Assembly (NCBI GenBank): GCA_045541475.1 | Contig: JAZQJI010000022.1 | Span: forward strand, 1 to 64,000 | Length of the DNA: 64,000 nt | Source of the DNA: RGIG3077 sp045541475 | GTDB lineage: Bacteria > Bacillota > Clostridia > Oscillospirales > Ruminococcaceae | Reading direction: 5' to 3' | In this document: in pieces, positions 28,401 through 38,715 of the stretch | Numbering within the stretch: position 1 is the stretch's first letter | Layout of the letters: each line of letters opens with the position of its first letter | Program-made: the position numbers and the translations under genes | The notes under the pieces: model-generated | What the model was told of the DNA's origin: nothing | Databases searched by the model: none | The model's input: only the letters and a program-made list of their open reading frames with translations

Positions 28401-29288
28401 TTATTCTACTCCGTTTTCAAGAATTCTTACAATGCCCGTTGCAAGAGCTTGCTTCCAGTCGCGCATTTCATCAAGACCGATACAGCGCAAAGCGGCATTA
28501 TCAAGCGATGAATATGCAGGACGCTTTGCGGGTGTGGGGAATTCATCGGTGTTGCAGGGGTTAACGACGCAATCAACACCTGCTAAACGAATAATCTCGC
28601 AGGCAAAATCATACCACGAACATTCTCCGGCGCCCGTGCAGTGATAAATACCGTATTCTTGTGTTGTGATAAGCTTTAAGATATGGTATGCCAGATCGTT
28701 TGCGTTTGTGGGGTTGCCTCGCTGATCTGAAACAACCTTAAGCGAGCCAAGCTTTTGACCGTTTTTGATTATGGTGCGCACAAAGTTTTTGCCAACGCTG
28801 CCGTAAAGCCATGATGTACGCATGATGAAATATTTGGAGCAAAACTCTCTTACGTAACATTCGCCCAGGTGTTTTGAATTGCCGTAAACACTCTGCGGTT
28901 TGCAGATATCCCACTCGATGTAAGGCTTTGTTCCGTTGCCTTCAAAAACATAGTCGGTAGAAACGTGCAAAAACTTTGCACCTGTTTTTTCGCATGCAAT
29001 TGCAAGGTTTCTCGGACCCATTGCGTTAACCTTAAAGGCTGTATCAATGTTGGTTTCGCAGCCGTTAACATCGGTGTAGGCTGCACAGTTGATTACCGCA
29101 TCGTAACCGCCCTTTGCAATGTATGCGATAACGTCTTCAAGCTTTGAAATATCAAGCTGATCGACATCAATAAATTCAGCAGTGATATCGCTTGTATCGA
29201 TTGTGCCGATTTCTGCTTGCGACGTGGAAATAATCGAGCGCAGTTCGTTACCGAGCTGACCGTTTGCGCCTGTAATCAGAAGTTTCAT
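28401..29288 (-). CDS. rfbD: dTDP-4-dehydrorhamnose reductase
   Basis: 295 residues, short-chain dehydrogenase fold. It catalyses the last step to dTDP-L-rhamnose. The nucleotide-binding GANGQLGNE is at the N-terminus, and the catalytic YGNSK is in the middle, with STDYVFEG before it. AACGGAGGACG-type ribosome site. It is in the middle of a three-gene minus-strand unit with a glycosyltransferase. Confidence 0.94.
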   Translation of the reverse strand: MKLLITGANGQLGNELRSIISTSQAEIGTIDTSDITAEFIDVDQLDISKLEDVIAYIAKGGYDAVINCAAYTDVNGCETNIDTAFKVNAMGPRNLAIACEKTGAKFLHVSTDYVFEGNGTKPYIEWDICKPQSVYGNSKHLGECYVREFCSKYFIMRTSWLYGSVGKNFVRTIIKNGQKLGSLKVVSDQRGNPTNANDLAYHILKLITTQEYGIYHCTGAGECSWYDFACEIIRLAGVDCVVNPCNTDEFPTPAKRPAYSSLDNAALRCIGLDEMRDWKQALATGIVRILENGVE

Positions 29289-29315
29289 TTTCGTCCTCCG
29301 TAAAATTTTATTTTA

Positions 29316-30251
29316 TCAGCAGAAAATCAGCTGACCTGTCAGTGAAACAAAATTCTGCTTTTTGTAATCGTATTTTATTATTGTGTGGATTTTTGCAATT
29401 TTATTCTGTGCGGGAATAGCAACAAAACGCTTTATCGTTTCAAGCGATTGTTCGTCCGCCGTATCTTTTAATGCCGTATAAAGAGCCGCCGCCTGAATGT
29501 AAGTGGCGTTAAGTCTGCCTGCGCTTTTACGCTTTTTAAGCGATTTTGCAATGTACTTTATGCTTTTGGTGTTAATCGCGCCAAGCTCGTTGTTGCCGTG
29601 CTGGCGGTAAAGTATTGTCGGCTTGTTTACAAAGCCTATTTTTCCGCAGGCCGCGGCTAAAAGTGCAAGCCACCAATCGTGCATTAAAATACCGCTTTCA
29701 AGATCTTTTGGGTAGGTTGCAACACACAGGTCAAGCAACGCTTTGTTTATCATCATGGTGCAGCCCGTTACATTGTTTTGCGCAAGCAAGCGAGAGAGCG
29801 TGCGTGCGTTTTTATCAAGCCCCTGATACTCAAAAAAAGATGGAGCGGTTATGTTTAAATCAATATCTGCAACGGATAAATCAGTGTGGACGAGTACGGG
29901 AGTGTTTTTGCCGTATTTACATTCCAAAGCCTTTGCTTTTGATAAAGTCAGCTTGATTTTATCGGGCAGCCAGAAATCATCATGATCGCAAAACATGATA
30001 TAATCACTTTTGGCAAGCTTTGTCAGCTCAAAAAAATTTGCCTTTGCACTGCCCGAATTTTGCGCACACACAAGCGTGATTTTTTCGGGGTGCTGTTTTA
30101 TGATATCGCAGATAATTTCCACGCTTTTGTCGGTTGAGCCGTCATCGCGGATAATCAGATGCCAATCGTCAAAGCTTTGCGCCAGTATAGAGTCTATCTG
30201 TTTTTTGATGAATTTTTCGCCGTTAAAAACTGCCATTAAAATATCAACCAT
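29316..30251 (-). CDS. family 2 glycosyltransferase, probably rhamnosyltransferase
   Basis: 311 residues. The N-terminal GT-A domain has DDGSTDKS and the metal-binding DHDDFW, and a C-terminal segment with HDWWLALLAAACG that is usual in rhamnosyltransferase-like GT2 enzymes. No transmembrane helix is obvious. Its position directly before the dTDP-rhamnose genes supports rhamnose transfer to a cell-wall polysaccharide; the acceptor is unknown. Confidence 0.8.
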   Translation of the reverse strand: MVDILMAVFNGEKFIKKQIDSILAQSFDDWHLIIRDDGSTDKSVEIICDIIKQHPEKITLVCAQNSGSAKANFFELTKLAKSDYIMFCDHDDFWLPDKIKLTLSKAKALECKYGKNTPVLVHTDLSVADIDLNITAPSFFEYQGLDKNARTLSRLLAQNNVTGCTMMINKALLDLCVATYPKDLESGILMHDWWLALLAAACGKIGFVNKPTILYRQHGNNELGAINTKSIKYIAKSLKKRKSAGRLNATYIQAAALYTALKDTADEQSLETIKRFVAIPAQNKIAKIHTIIKYDYKKQNFVSLTGQLIFC

Positions 30252-30284
30252 AGCATAGCTCCTTTATCCGCTTTTCAATGAAAA

Positions 30285-30313
30285 ATATTACCACAAAATC
30301 TCAAATCTGTCAA
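30285..30313 (-). promoter_or_regulatory. promoter of the glycosyltransferase-rfbD-rfbC unit
   Basis: On the minus strand: TTGACA (30313-30308), 17 bases, TAATAT (30290-30285), 34 bases before the glycosyltransferase start. Confidence 0.75.
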
Positions 30314-30393
30314 GGAAAGGACGCTTTTAAGCACCGCAAACGAAAAATAATCAAAAAAAGCGTCAAATTTATAAAAAAATTGAAATATAACAC

Positions 30394-30422
30394 TTTACAA
30401 ATGCAAACAAATGTGATAAAAT
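30394..30422 (+). promoter_or_regulatory. nifJ promoter
   Basis: TTTACA (30394-30399), 17 bases, TAAAAT (30417-30422), about 70 bases before the nifJ ATG. Confidence 0.7.
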
Positions 30423-30493
30423 CAATAGTTAGGATATGCCTTTCGTTGTTTTTTTAACAATGATAAGCGCATACAATCTAAGGAGGAAAAAAT

Positions 30494-33400
30494 ATGGCAA
30501 GAAAAATGAAAACTATGGACGGCAATAATGCTGCCGCATGGGCGTCATACCCCTTCACAGAGGTTGCTGCTATTTACCCCATCACACCTTCTTCCGTAAT
30601 GGCAGAAGTTACTGATGCATGGTCAGCAAAGGGCCAGACCAATATCTTTGGTCAGCCCGTAAAAGTTGTTGAAATGCAGTCCGAGGCAGGTGCTTCGGGT
30701 ACAGTTCACGGTTCACTCGCAGCAGGCGCACTCACTACCACTTACACAGCTTCGCAGGGTCTTCTTCTTATGATCCCCAACATGTACAAGATCGCAGGTG
30801 AGCTTCTTCCCTGTGTTATCCATGTATCCGCAAGATGCGTAGCTTCTCATGCACTTAATATCTTTGGCGATCACTCCGACGTATATGCATGCCGCCAGAC
30901 AGGCTTTGCAATGCTTTGCGCTTCCAACCCTCAGGAAGTTATGGACCTCGGTACAATCGCACACCTTTCCACAATCAAGGGCAGAGTTCCCTTCCTTCAC
31001 TTCTTCGATGGTTTCAGAACATCTCACGAAATTCAGAAGATTGAAGTTTGGGATAAGGAAACAGTTGCTTCCATGGTAGACCAGGATGCAATCGCTGCTT
31101 TCAGAAGCAGAGCTATCAACCCTGAGAACCCCGTTCTCCGTGGTACAGCTCAGAACCCCGATATCTTCTTCCAGGCAAGAGAGGCTTGCAACAAGTACTA
31201 CGATGCAATCCCCGCTATTGTTGAAGAATATATGGACAAGGTTAACGCTGAAATCGGCACAAACTACAAGCTCTTCAACTACTACGGCGCACCCGATGCA
31301 ACACACGTTATCGTTGCAATGGGTTCTGTTAACGATACAATTGAAGAAACAATTGACTACCTCAACTCCACAATGGGCACAAAGCTCGGTCTTGTTAAGG
31401 TTAGACTTTACAGACCTTTCTGTGCTGATAAGCTCGTTGAGGCTCTTCCCGAAACAGTAACACAGATTTCTGTTCTTGACAGAACAAAGGAACCCGGTGC
31501 AATCGGCGAGCCTTTGTACCTCGACGTTGTTGCTGCTCTCAAGGGTACTAAGTTCGAAAACGTTCCTGTTTCTTCCGGTAGATACGGTCTCGGCTCTAAG
31601 GATACAACTCCTGCACAGATCAAGGCTGTTTACTGGAATGACAAATACTTCAAGGGTGAAGACTACAAGCCCAGATTTACAATCGGTATCGAAGACGATG
31701 TTACAAACCTTTCTCTTACAGTTGAAGATAAGGTTGACAGTGCACCTGCAGGCACAACAGCTTGTAAGTTCTGGGGTCTTGGTTCCGACGGTACTGTTGG
31801 TGCCAACAAGAATTCCATCAAGATTATCGGCGACCATACAGATATGTACGCTCAGGCTTACTTTGCTTACGACTCCAAGAAGTCCGGTGGTGTAACCGTT
31901 TCTCACTTGCGTTTCGGTACAACACCCATCAAGTCCACATATCTTGTAAACATGGCTGACTTTGTAGCTTGCCACAACCAGTCCTACATCACAAAGTATG
32001 ACATGGTAAGCGATATCAAGCCCGGCGGTATCTTCCTTCTCAACACTCAGTGGGATAAGGACGAGCTCGAAGCTAACCTTCCCGGCCAGGTTAAGAAATA
32101 TATTGCTAAGAACGACATCAAGTTCTATACAATCGACGGCGTTAAGCTTGGTAAGGAAACAGGCATGGGCAACAGAATTAACACAATTCTCCAGTCTGCA
32201 TTCTTTAAGCTTGCTGACATCATTCCTTTCGAGGACGCTCTCAAGTACATGAAGGACGCTGCTACTGCTTCCTACAGCAAGAAGGGTGAAGATGTAGTTA
32301 AGAAGAACCACGACGCTATCGACGCAGGTTACCAGAACATTGTTGAGATTAAGGTTCCTAAGTCCTGGGCAAGAGCTAAGGATACAGCAATGGGTATGGC
32401 TAAGGTTTCTTGCGATAACAAGAAGCTTGAAGAATATGTAAACAACATTCAGATTCCCTGCAACGCTCAGAAGGGTGATGCTCTCCCCGTATCTACATTT
32501 GTTGATATGGCAGACGGTACATTCCCTCAGGGTTCTGCTGCATTTGAAAAGCGCGGTATCGCTGTTGATGTTCCCGCTTGGAATTCCGACAACTGTATCC
32601 AGTGTAACTTCTGTTCATACGTTTGTCCTCATGCTGTAATCCGTCCTATCGCTATGACAGATAAGGAACTCAAGAAGGCTCCTTCAAGCGTTCAGGAAAG
32701 AGCAGTTGACCTTACAGGTATGGCAGGATACAAGCTTGTTATTACAATGTCTGCGCTTGACTGTACAGGATGCGGCTCCTGCGTAAACGTATGTCCCGGT
32801 AAGAAGGGTGCTAAGGCTCTCACAATGATGCCTCTTGATACACAGATGGCTGAGCAGGAAGTTTACGATTACTGCCAGACTCTTGACATCAAGGAAGAAG
32901 TTATTGAAAAGTTTGAAAAGCAGGCTGTTAAGTCTTCACAGTTCCGTCAGCCTATGCTTGAATTCTCCGGTGCTTGCGCAGGCTGCGGCGAAACACCTTA
33001 CGCTAAGCTTGTAACACAGCTCTTCGGCGATAGAATGTATATTGCTAACGCAACAGGCTGTTCTTCAATCTGGGGCGGCTCCGCACCTTCAACACCTTAC
33101 TGCACAAACAAGGAAGGCAAGGGTCCTGCTTGGGCTAACTCCCTCTTTGAAGATAACGCAGAATACGGTCTTGGTATGCACATTGCTCAGAAGACAATCA
33201 GAGAAAGAGCAATCGCACTCATCAAGGATCTTAGAGAAACAGCTAAGAAGAAGAACGTTATCGAAGCTATTGATAACTACCTTGCAACAGTAGATGACGG
33301 CGAGGCTAACACACCTGCAACTTACGCACTTATCTCCGCACTTGAAAAGAGCGGCTATAAGGCAGCAGATGATATCCTCAAGTATAAGGATTACTTGCGC

Positions 33401-34057
33401 AAGAAGTCCGTTTGGATCTTCGGTGGCGACGGTTGGGCATACGATATCGGTTTCTCCGGTCTTGACCACGCAATCGCTTCCGGCGAAAATGTAAACATCT
33501 TCGTATTTGATACAGAAGTTTACTCCAACACAGGCGGTCAGTCTTCCAAGTCCACACCTATCGGCGCAATCGCACAGTTTGCAGCTGCTGGTAAGGAAAT
33601 CAAGAAGAAAGACCTTGCAGGTATTGCTATGAGCTATGGTTATGTTTACGTTGCTCACATTGCTATGGGTGCTGACATGAACCAGTGTATCAAGGCAATT
33701 AAGGAAGCTGAAGCTTACAACGGTCCTTCACTCATCATCGGTTATGCTCCTTGTATCAACCATGGTATCAAGATGTCACTTGCACAGACTGAAGAAAAGC
33801 GTGCTGTTGAAGCTGGCTACTGGAACCTCTTCAGATTCAATCCCGAGCTTAAGGCAGAAGGTAAGAACCCCTTCATTCTTGATTCCAAGGCTCCCAAGGC
33901 TGATTATAAGGAATTCATCATGGGTGAGGTTCGTTACAACTCTCTTGCTCGTCAGAATCCTGAAAGAGCTGCTGAGCTCTTTGCTAAGGCAGAAGCTGCT
34001 GCTAAGGATAGATACGATTACCTTTGCAGATTTGCTAAGATGTACGAAGCTGAATAA
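30494..34057 (+). CDS. nifJ: pyruvate:ferredoxin (flavodoxin) oxidoreductase
   Basis: 1187 residues, single-chain homodimeric form. It oxidises pyruvate to acetyl-CoA and CO2, passing electrons to ferredoxin; central to fermentation. Domains in order: N-terminal pyrimidine-binding region (YPITPSSVMAE), the gamma domain, two 4Fe-4S motifs (CIQCNFCSYVCP and CTGCGSCVNVCP), and the TPP domain with CAGCGETPY and NTGGQSSKSTP. Codon use is strongly biased (many AAG, CTT/CTC and ACA), as expected of a highly expressed gene. AAGGAGG precedes the ATG. It is monocistronic. Confidence 0.98.
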   Translation: MARKMKTMDGNNAAAWASYPFTEVAAIYPITPSSVMAEVTDAWSAKGQTNIFGQPVKVVEMQSEAGASGTVHGSLAAGALTTTYTASQGLLLMIPNMYKIAGELLPCVIHVSARCVASHALNIFGDHSDVYACRQTGFAMLCASNPQEVMDLGTIAHLSTIKGRVPFLHFFDGFRTSHEIQKIEVWDKETVASMVDQDAIAAFRSRAINPENPVLRGTAQNPDIFFQAREACNKYYDAIPAIVEEYMDKVNAEIGTNYKLFNYYGAPDATHVIVAMGSVNDTIEETIDYLNSTMGTKLGLVKVRLYRPFCADKLVEALPETVTQISVLDRTKEPGAIGEPLYLDVVAALKGTKFENVPVSSGRYGLGSKDTTPAQIKAVYWNDKYFKGEDYKPRFTIGIEDDVTNLSLTVEDKVDSAPAGTTACKFWGLGSDGTVGANKNSIKIIGDHTDMYAQAYFAYDSKKSGGVTVSHLRFGTTPIKSTYLVNMADFVACHNQSYITKYDMVSDIKPGGIFLLNTQWDKDELEANLPGQVKKYIAKNDIKFYTIDGVKLGKETGMGNRINTILQSAFFKLADIIPFEDALKYMKDAATASYSKKGEDVVKKNHDAIDAGYQNIVEIKVPKSWARAKDTAMGMAKVSCDNKKLEEYVNNIQIPCNAQKGDALPVSTFVDMADGTFPQGSAAFEKRGIAVDVPAWNSDNCIQCNFCSYVCPHAVIRPIAMTDKELKKAPSSVQERAVDLTGMAGYKLVITMSALDCTGCGSCVNVCPGKKGAKALTMMPLDTQMAEQEVYDYCQTLDIKEEVIEKFEKQAVKSSQFRQPMLEFSGACAGCGETPYAKLVTQLFGDRMYIANATGCSSIWGGSAPSTPYCTNKEGKGPAWANSLFEDNAEYGLGMHIAQKTIRERAIALIKDLRETAKKKNVIEAIDNYLATVDDGEANTPATYALISALEKSGYKAADDILKYKDYLRKKSVWIFGGDGWAYDIGFSGLDHAIASGENVNIFVFDTEVYSNTGGQSSKSTPIGAIAQFAAAGKEIKKKDLAGIAMSYGYVYVAHIAMGADMNQCIKAIKEAEAYNGPSLIIGYAPCINHGIKMSLAQTEEKRAVEAGYWNLFRFNPELKAEGKNPFILDSKAPKADYKEFIMGEVRYNSLARQNPERAAELFAKAEAAAKDRYDYLCRFAKMYEAE

Positions 34058-34084
34058 TCCTTATTCGGAAAAATACAGTAAATT

Positions 34085-34120
34085 AAAACGGCAGGATTTT
34101 TATCCTGCCGTTTTTGTTGT
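34085..34120 (+). terminator. nifJ terminator
   Basis: Perfect stem AAAACGGCAGGAT / ATCCTGCCGTTTT, with T-rich tract to about 34120. Confidence 0.92.
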
Positions 34121-34126
34121 TATTTA

Positions 34127-34155
34127 TTGAAATTTGAAATGTTATATGCTATACT
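34127..34155 (+). promoter_or_regulatory. promoter of the ABC transporter pair
   Basis: TTGAAA (34127-34132), 17 bases, TATACT (34150-34155), immediately after the nifJ terminator and 50 bases before the ATPase start. Confidence 0.65.
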
Positions 34156-34205
34156 GTAAAACAGTGTAGTATTTTTTATTGTATATAAAGAAAGGATTGG
34201 CGCAA

Positions 34206-34907
34206 ATGGCTTTTGTTGAATTGAGCGGAGTATGCAAAAGATATAAAATGGGTGAAGTTACAATTTCTGCCTCTGAAAATATTGAATTTTCCATAGAAAA
34301 GGGCGAATTTGCCGTAATCGTGGGAGAATCGGGCGCGGGCAAAACAACCGTGCTGAATATCTTGGGCGGTATGGATACCTGCGATGAAGGTGAAATTTTT
34401 GTTGACGGAACCGATGTTTCGAAATATACAAGAAAACAGCTTACGGAATATCGCAGAAACGATATTGGATTTGTATTCCAATTTTACAATCTGGTGCAGA
34501 ATTTAACCGCAAAGGAAAACGTTGAAATTGCCTTGCAAATGAAAAAAGACGCAGCAAGAGCGGATGAAGTGCTTGAGCAGGTAGGCTTAAGCGAAAGAGC
34601 AAATAATTTTCCTGCCCAGCTTTCAGGCGGCGAGCAGCAGCGTGTTGCCATTGCAAGAGCTTTGGCGAAAAATCCTAAATTACTGCTTTGCGATGAGCCT
34701 ACGGGCGCACTTGATTACAACACGGGCAAGATGATTTTAAAGCTTTTGCAGGAAGCCTGCCGTGAAAACGGAATGACCGTTGTTCTTATTACACACAACC
34801 AGGCAATTGCACCCATGGCGGATAAGGTTATAAAAATTAAAAACGGCAAGGTTGCAAGTGTTGCTATAAACCCCAATCCCATCAGCATAGAAAAAATTGA
34901 ATGGTGA
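34206..34907 (+). CDS. ABC transporter ATP-binding protein (MacB/LolD type)
   Basis: 233 residues. Walker A GESGAGKT, signature LSGGEQQR and Walker B LLLCDEPTGALD are all present, so it is a complete ATPase. The ATG at 34206 has AAAGGA about 12 bases upstream and gives the usual MAFVELSGVCKRYK opening. It is followed by its FtsX-type permease 31 bases later. Such pairs act as mechanotransmission or lipoprotein/peptide export systems rather than classic channels. Confidence 0.92.
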   Translation: MAFVELSGVCKRYKMGEVTISASENIEFSIEKGEFAVIVGESGAGKTTVLNILGGMDTCDEGEIFVDGTDVSKYTRKQLTEYRRNDIGFVFQFYNLVQNLTAKENVEIALQMKKDAARADEVLEQVGLSERANNFPAQLSGGEQQRVAIARALAKNPKLLLCDEPTGALDYNTGKMILKLLQEACRENGMTVVLITHNQAIAPMADKVIKIKNGKVASVAINPNPISIEKIEW

Positions 34908-34938
34908 TTTTGCTTTTTAGATGAAACGGAGATAAAAA

Positions 34939-37900
34939 ATGAACGCAGCTATTATAAAAAACACTCTGCGTAAGGTTGCCAAAACCAAAGGTCGCTTTTT
35001 GGCAATTACTGCAATAATTGCCATTGGCAGCGGATTTTTTACGGGCGTTAAGGTAACAAGTCCTTCCATGAAGCAAACTGCGCAGAATTATTATGAAAAC
35101 ACAAATCTGATGGATTTTAGATTTGTTTCTACCCTTGGCTTTGATGATGACGATATCAGCAATATTAAAAATTTGCAGGGCGTTACCGAACTTTCTGCCG
35201 GATACACCGCAGATTTGTTCTTTGAATATGACGGTGCGTACAATTCAATCGTCAGGATATATTCGCACAACGAAAACGATAGCGTAAACAAGCCCACGCT
35301 TATTTCGGGCAATATGCCGCAAAACGATAATGAATGTGTTATCGATGATGAATTAAAGGGCATATTTCCCGTAGGCTCTACCATTTCGCTTTCAACTGAA
35401 AGCAACGAAAGCGCAGTAAGCGATTTTGTAAGCTATAATGAGTATAAAGTTGTAGGTACGGCTGATTGGTCGATGTATATTGATTTTGAGCGTGGTTCCA
35501 CAACGTTGGGTAACGGAAAAATCAACGCATTTATGCTTATTCCCGATACATCGTTTACCATGCAGGCATATACAGCGGTTTATGTAAAATGCGCCGAGCT
35601 TGAAAATGTAAACCCGTTCAGTGATGAGTTTGAAACTATTTCCGAGGAAAAGGGCAAATATTTTGAAGACTGTATGCAGACTTTAGCTCTTGAAAAATCG
35701 GACAGAATTTACAGCGAATTTGTAAACGACCCCGATTTTGTCAAGGCGCAGAACGATTACGAAACAGGTCTTGCCGAGTATGAGCAGGCATACAGCGAGT
35801 ATGAAACACAGCTTGCTGAATTGGAAAAATTTATAAACGATGCAAATATTCAGATAAGCGATTACACAACGCTGATTGAAGACGCTACTGCCGAATACGA
35901 ATCAGGCATAGCAAGCTACAATTCGCAGATTGAGGCGTTGGAACAGAGTGAAATTGACCTTGCCGCAAGAGAGCAGCAGGCAAACGCCGATGAGATTGAG
36001 CTGACAAATCAGCAAAACACACTTGATGGGCTTTATCTGACTATTAATCAGTATAGTTTATACAGCGCGTCACAGCCATATCCCGAAAGCTTGCAGACAG
36101 CACTTGACAACGCATCAACGCTTGATACAGCAGCGGTAAGTGTAAGCGCGGCGCTTGAAGCTTTTGTTACTGCGGATGAAAGAGATAAAAGGCAAGCCCG
36201 AGGCGATTTGGATGATATTATCGACTTAAAAGAAAGCTCTTTTGAGAGGGAAGCCGAGCGTATCGAAGCGGAGCGTGCAGACATTGCCACAACCCGAACC
36301 GAAAACGAAGCAAAAGCGGCAATTTTGCAGCAGACTAAAACCGAACTTGATGCCGCCAAAGCTGAAATAGATACAAATCAGGCAACGCTTGATGAATATA
36401 TAAATCAAGTATCAACGGCAATGGCTGAAAGTGAAAGCATACGCACTGAAGCAGAGGCGCAGTTTGGCGAAACCGAACAAGCTCTTTTGCAGGCAAAAAC
36501 TGAAATAGACAACGCTTACGCTGAAATTGAAGAACTTTGTGCCGATGTTGAATGGTACAGCTTTGACCGCGCTTCAAATATAGGCTATTCTGATTTTGGC
36601 ACAAATGCGGACAGAGTGGACTCGATTGCAAAGGTTTTCCCCATATTCTTTATAATAGTTGCTGTGCTTGTGTGCCTTACAACCATGGCGAGAATGGTTG
36701 AGGAAGAGCGTGTTGAAATGGGCACGCTAAAAGCACTTGGATATTCACGCACGGCAATTTTGTGGCAGTATATAGCATACTCAGTTGCGGCAAGTATAAT
36801 CGGCTGTGCCGTTGGCCTTGCAGTTGGTGTAAGCATAATACCAAAAGTTATTTTTGAAGCCTACCTGCTGATGTATATCATGCCCGAAATGGAACTTATC
36901 GTTCCTGCGGGTTATATAATCGGCTGTGTTGCGCTATCGCTTGCCTGCACGGTAATTACGGCAATTGCAACCTGCATGCACGCTTTGACCGAAACGCCCT
37001 CGTCGCTGATGCGTCCCAAGGCCCCCAAGGAAGGCAAGCGAGTTTTGCTTGAAAGATTTGGCTTTATCTGGAAGCGTTTAAGCTTTAACGCAAAGGTTAC
37101 GGCACGCAATGTTTTCAGATTTAAAAGCCGTGTGCTGATGACAATAATCGGCATAAGCGGCTGCACGGCACTGCTGTTGACAGCGTTTACATTAAAATAT
37201 GCAATATCTGCAATTGTTGATAAACAATATGGCGAGATTTTCAATTATGATGCGCTTTTATATCATGATGATAAAGCAGATAAAGCAGAAATTGATGTTA
37301 TTTTACAAACTAATCAGGATATTACAGAGTTTACACACGCATTACAGAAAAGCTTTGAAATATCGGCAAACGGCAAAAGCTATGATGGTTATGTTGTTGT
37401 GCCCGATGATGCAAATGCGATGAAGAACTTTATTGCTTTGCGCCAGCCGGAAACATACGATGAAATAAACATAACGGGTGGCGGAGCGGTCATCAATCAA
37501 AAGCTTGCGCAGGTGCTTGATGTTGCCGTTGGCGATGAAATAACTTTGGGAGAAACAAAAACCAAGGTTAAAGTTGCGGCTGTTACCGAAAACTACACAT
37601 TTAATTATGTGTATATGTCAAAATCGCTTTACACATCGCTTTTTGGTGAGGAAAAAACCAACATTGTTTATGCAAATCTTGCGCAAGGCACCGATTGCGA
37701 TGCACTGTTTAAAGCGTTGGGCGATGCCTGGAAAGGTAGCGAAGGCACGCTTAGCATAAGCTTTACCAAGGATTCGGGACAGTCTTTCAGAGATTTGGTT
37801 GATACGCTTGATTATATCGTTCTTGTAGTGCTTGCAGCTTCGGGTGCGTTGGCATTTGTTGTGCTTTACAACCTCAACAATATTAATATTGTTGAGCGCC

Positions 37901-38208
37901 TGCGTGAGCTTGCAACACTAAAAGTTCTTGGCTTTTACGATGGTGAAGTTTCCGCCTATGTATATCGCGAAACCACTATAACAGCTCTGCTTGGCACGGT
38001 AGCAGGACTTATTCTCGGAACTTTTCTTGCAAAATTTGTTGTTGTAACTGCCGAGGTTGACGTTGTAATGTTTGCGCGTGATATTCCGCTGTATTGCTAC
38101 GTTTTGGCAGCGCTTGTAACTATTATGTTTGTTGTTATAGTAAATATCTTTATGTATATCAAGCTGAAAAATATTGACATGGCGGCTTCGATGAAAGCGG
38201 TTGAATAG
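34939..38208 (+). CDS. FtsX/MacB-family ABC permease with long coiled-coil ectodomain
   Basis: 1089 residues. The first helix (about 19-37) is followed by an extracytoplasmic region that runs to about residue 565. Within it residues 260-535 are rich in Glu, Ala, Gln and Ile with heptad-like spacing, a likely paired coiled coil. Three helices (about 565-700) form the first FtsX block (FFIIVAVLVCLTTMARMVE), and a second ectodomain plus three C-terminal helices form the second block. The coiled coil resembles those of cell-separation or surface-signalling FtsX-like permeases. The transported or sensed substrate is unknown. Confidence 0.88.
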   Translation: MNAAIIKNTLRKVAKTKGRFLAITAIIAIGSGFFTGVKVTSPSMKQTAQNYYENTNLMDFRFVSTLGFDDDDISNIKNLQGVTELSAGYTADLFFEYDGAYNSIVRIYSHNENDSVNKPTLISGNMPQNDNECVIDDELKGIFPVGSTISLSTESNESAVSDFVSYNEYKVVGTADWSMYIDFERGSTTLGNGKINAFMLIPDTSFTMQAYTAVYVKCAELENVNPFSDEFETISEEKGKYFEDCMQTLALEKSDRIYSEFVNDPDFVKAQNDYETGLAEYEQAYSEYETQLAELEKFINDANIQISDYTTLIEDATAEYESGIASYNSQIEALEQSEIDLAAREQQANADEIELTNQQNTLDGLYLTINQYSLYSASQPYPESLQTALDNASTLDTAAVSVSAALEAFVTADERDKRQARGDLDDIIDLKESSFEREAERIEAERADIATTRTENEAKAAILQQTKTELDAAKAEIDTNQATLDEYINQVSTAMAESESIRTEAEAQFGETEQALLQAKTEIDNAYAEIEELCADVEWYSFDRASNIGYSDFGTNADRVDSIAKVFPIFFIIVAVLVCLTTMARMVEEERVEMGTLKALGYSRTAILWQYIAYSVAASIIGCAVGLAVGVSIIPKVIFEAYLLMYIMPEMELIVPAGYIIGCVALSLACTVITAIATCMHALTETPSSLMRPKAPKEGKRVLLERFGFIWKRLSFNAKVTARNVFRFKSRVLMTIIGISGCTALLLTAFTLKYAISAIVDKQYGEIFNYDALLYHDDKADKAEIDVILQTNQDITEFTHALQKSFEISANGKSYDGYVVVPDDANAMKNFIALRQPETYDEINITGGGAVINQKLAQVLDVAVGDEITLGETKTKVKVAAVTENYTFNYVYMSKSLYTSLFGEEKTNIVYANLAQGTDCDALFKALGDAWKGSEGTLSISFTKDSGQSFRDLVDTLDYIVLVVLAASGALAFVVLYNLNNINIVERLRELATLKVLGFYDGEVSAYVYRETTITALLGTVAGLILGTFLAKFVVVTAEVDVVMFARDIPLYCYVLAALVTIMFVVIVNIFMYIKLKNIDMAASMKAVE

Positions 38209-38305
38209 TTGCCATTCCTGATTGTGACAAAAATCAGTTTTGCACTTTTGATATTACTAATGCAATTACTTCAGTAATCAAGCTGAAAAACGGGAGATGT
38301 TGAAA

Positions 38306-38638
38306 ATGAACGAACAAGTAAAGGGTTATATCGATAAATACCCAAAAGAGATTATCGATATGTATTCTGAATTAAGGCAGATGGTTTTTGAAAGCGTTTT
38401 GGTAGAGCCAAAAGAAGAATTGTGGGCAAAACTGCCAAGCTACTGCGTTGGGACGGATTTTGTGCGCCTAATACCGTTTAAAGACCATGTTAACATTGAG
38501 GCTAAAGCGGTAATTAAATATAAAGAAGAACTGAAAGGCTATAAAATCACCCCTAAGGGAATGTTGCAGATATATGTTAATCAAAATATACCCAAAGAGG
38601 TTTTAAAACAGGTTTTTTCTGAAACATTGACAGGGTAA
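38306..38638 (+). CDS. DUF1801 / YdhG-like protein
   Basis: 110 residues. The pattern of a small alpha/beta protein with ELWAKLPSYCV, a VRLIPFKDHVNIE strand pair and KGMLQIYVNQ resembles DUF1801 proteins (frataxin-like fold). The ATG at 38306 is preferred over the one at 38297, because GGGAG ends only one base before the latter. Role unknown. Confidence 0.7.
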   Translation: MNEQVKGYIDKYPKEIIDMYSELRQMVFESVLVEPKEELWAKLPSYCVGTDFVRLIPFKDHVNIEAKAVIKYKEELKGYKITPKGMLQIYVNQNIPKEVLKQVFSETLTG

Positions 38639-38642
38639 TAAA

Positions 38643-38676
38643 AAATCCGAAGAAGATGTATTTCTTCTTCGGATTT
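38643..38676. terminator. bidirectional terminator between convergent genes
   Basis: 14-bp stem AAATCCGAAGAAGA / TCTTCTTCGGATTT with a 6-base loop, then GCTTTTATATTTCT. It serves the DUF1801 gene and possibly rarA on the other strand. Confidence 0.85.
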
Positions 38677-38715
38677 GCTTTTATATTTCTATTATATTCA
38701 ACCATAAAGGGTACG

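Noticed and set aside
30713..32311. 532-codon open frame on the minus strand inside nifJ.
   Set aside because: It lies entirely inside the confirmed nifJ gene and is cysteine/valine-rich; the opposite-strand opening follows from nifJ codon bias.
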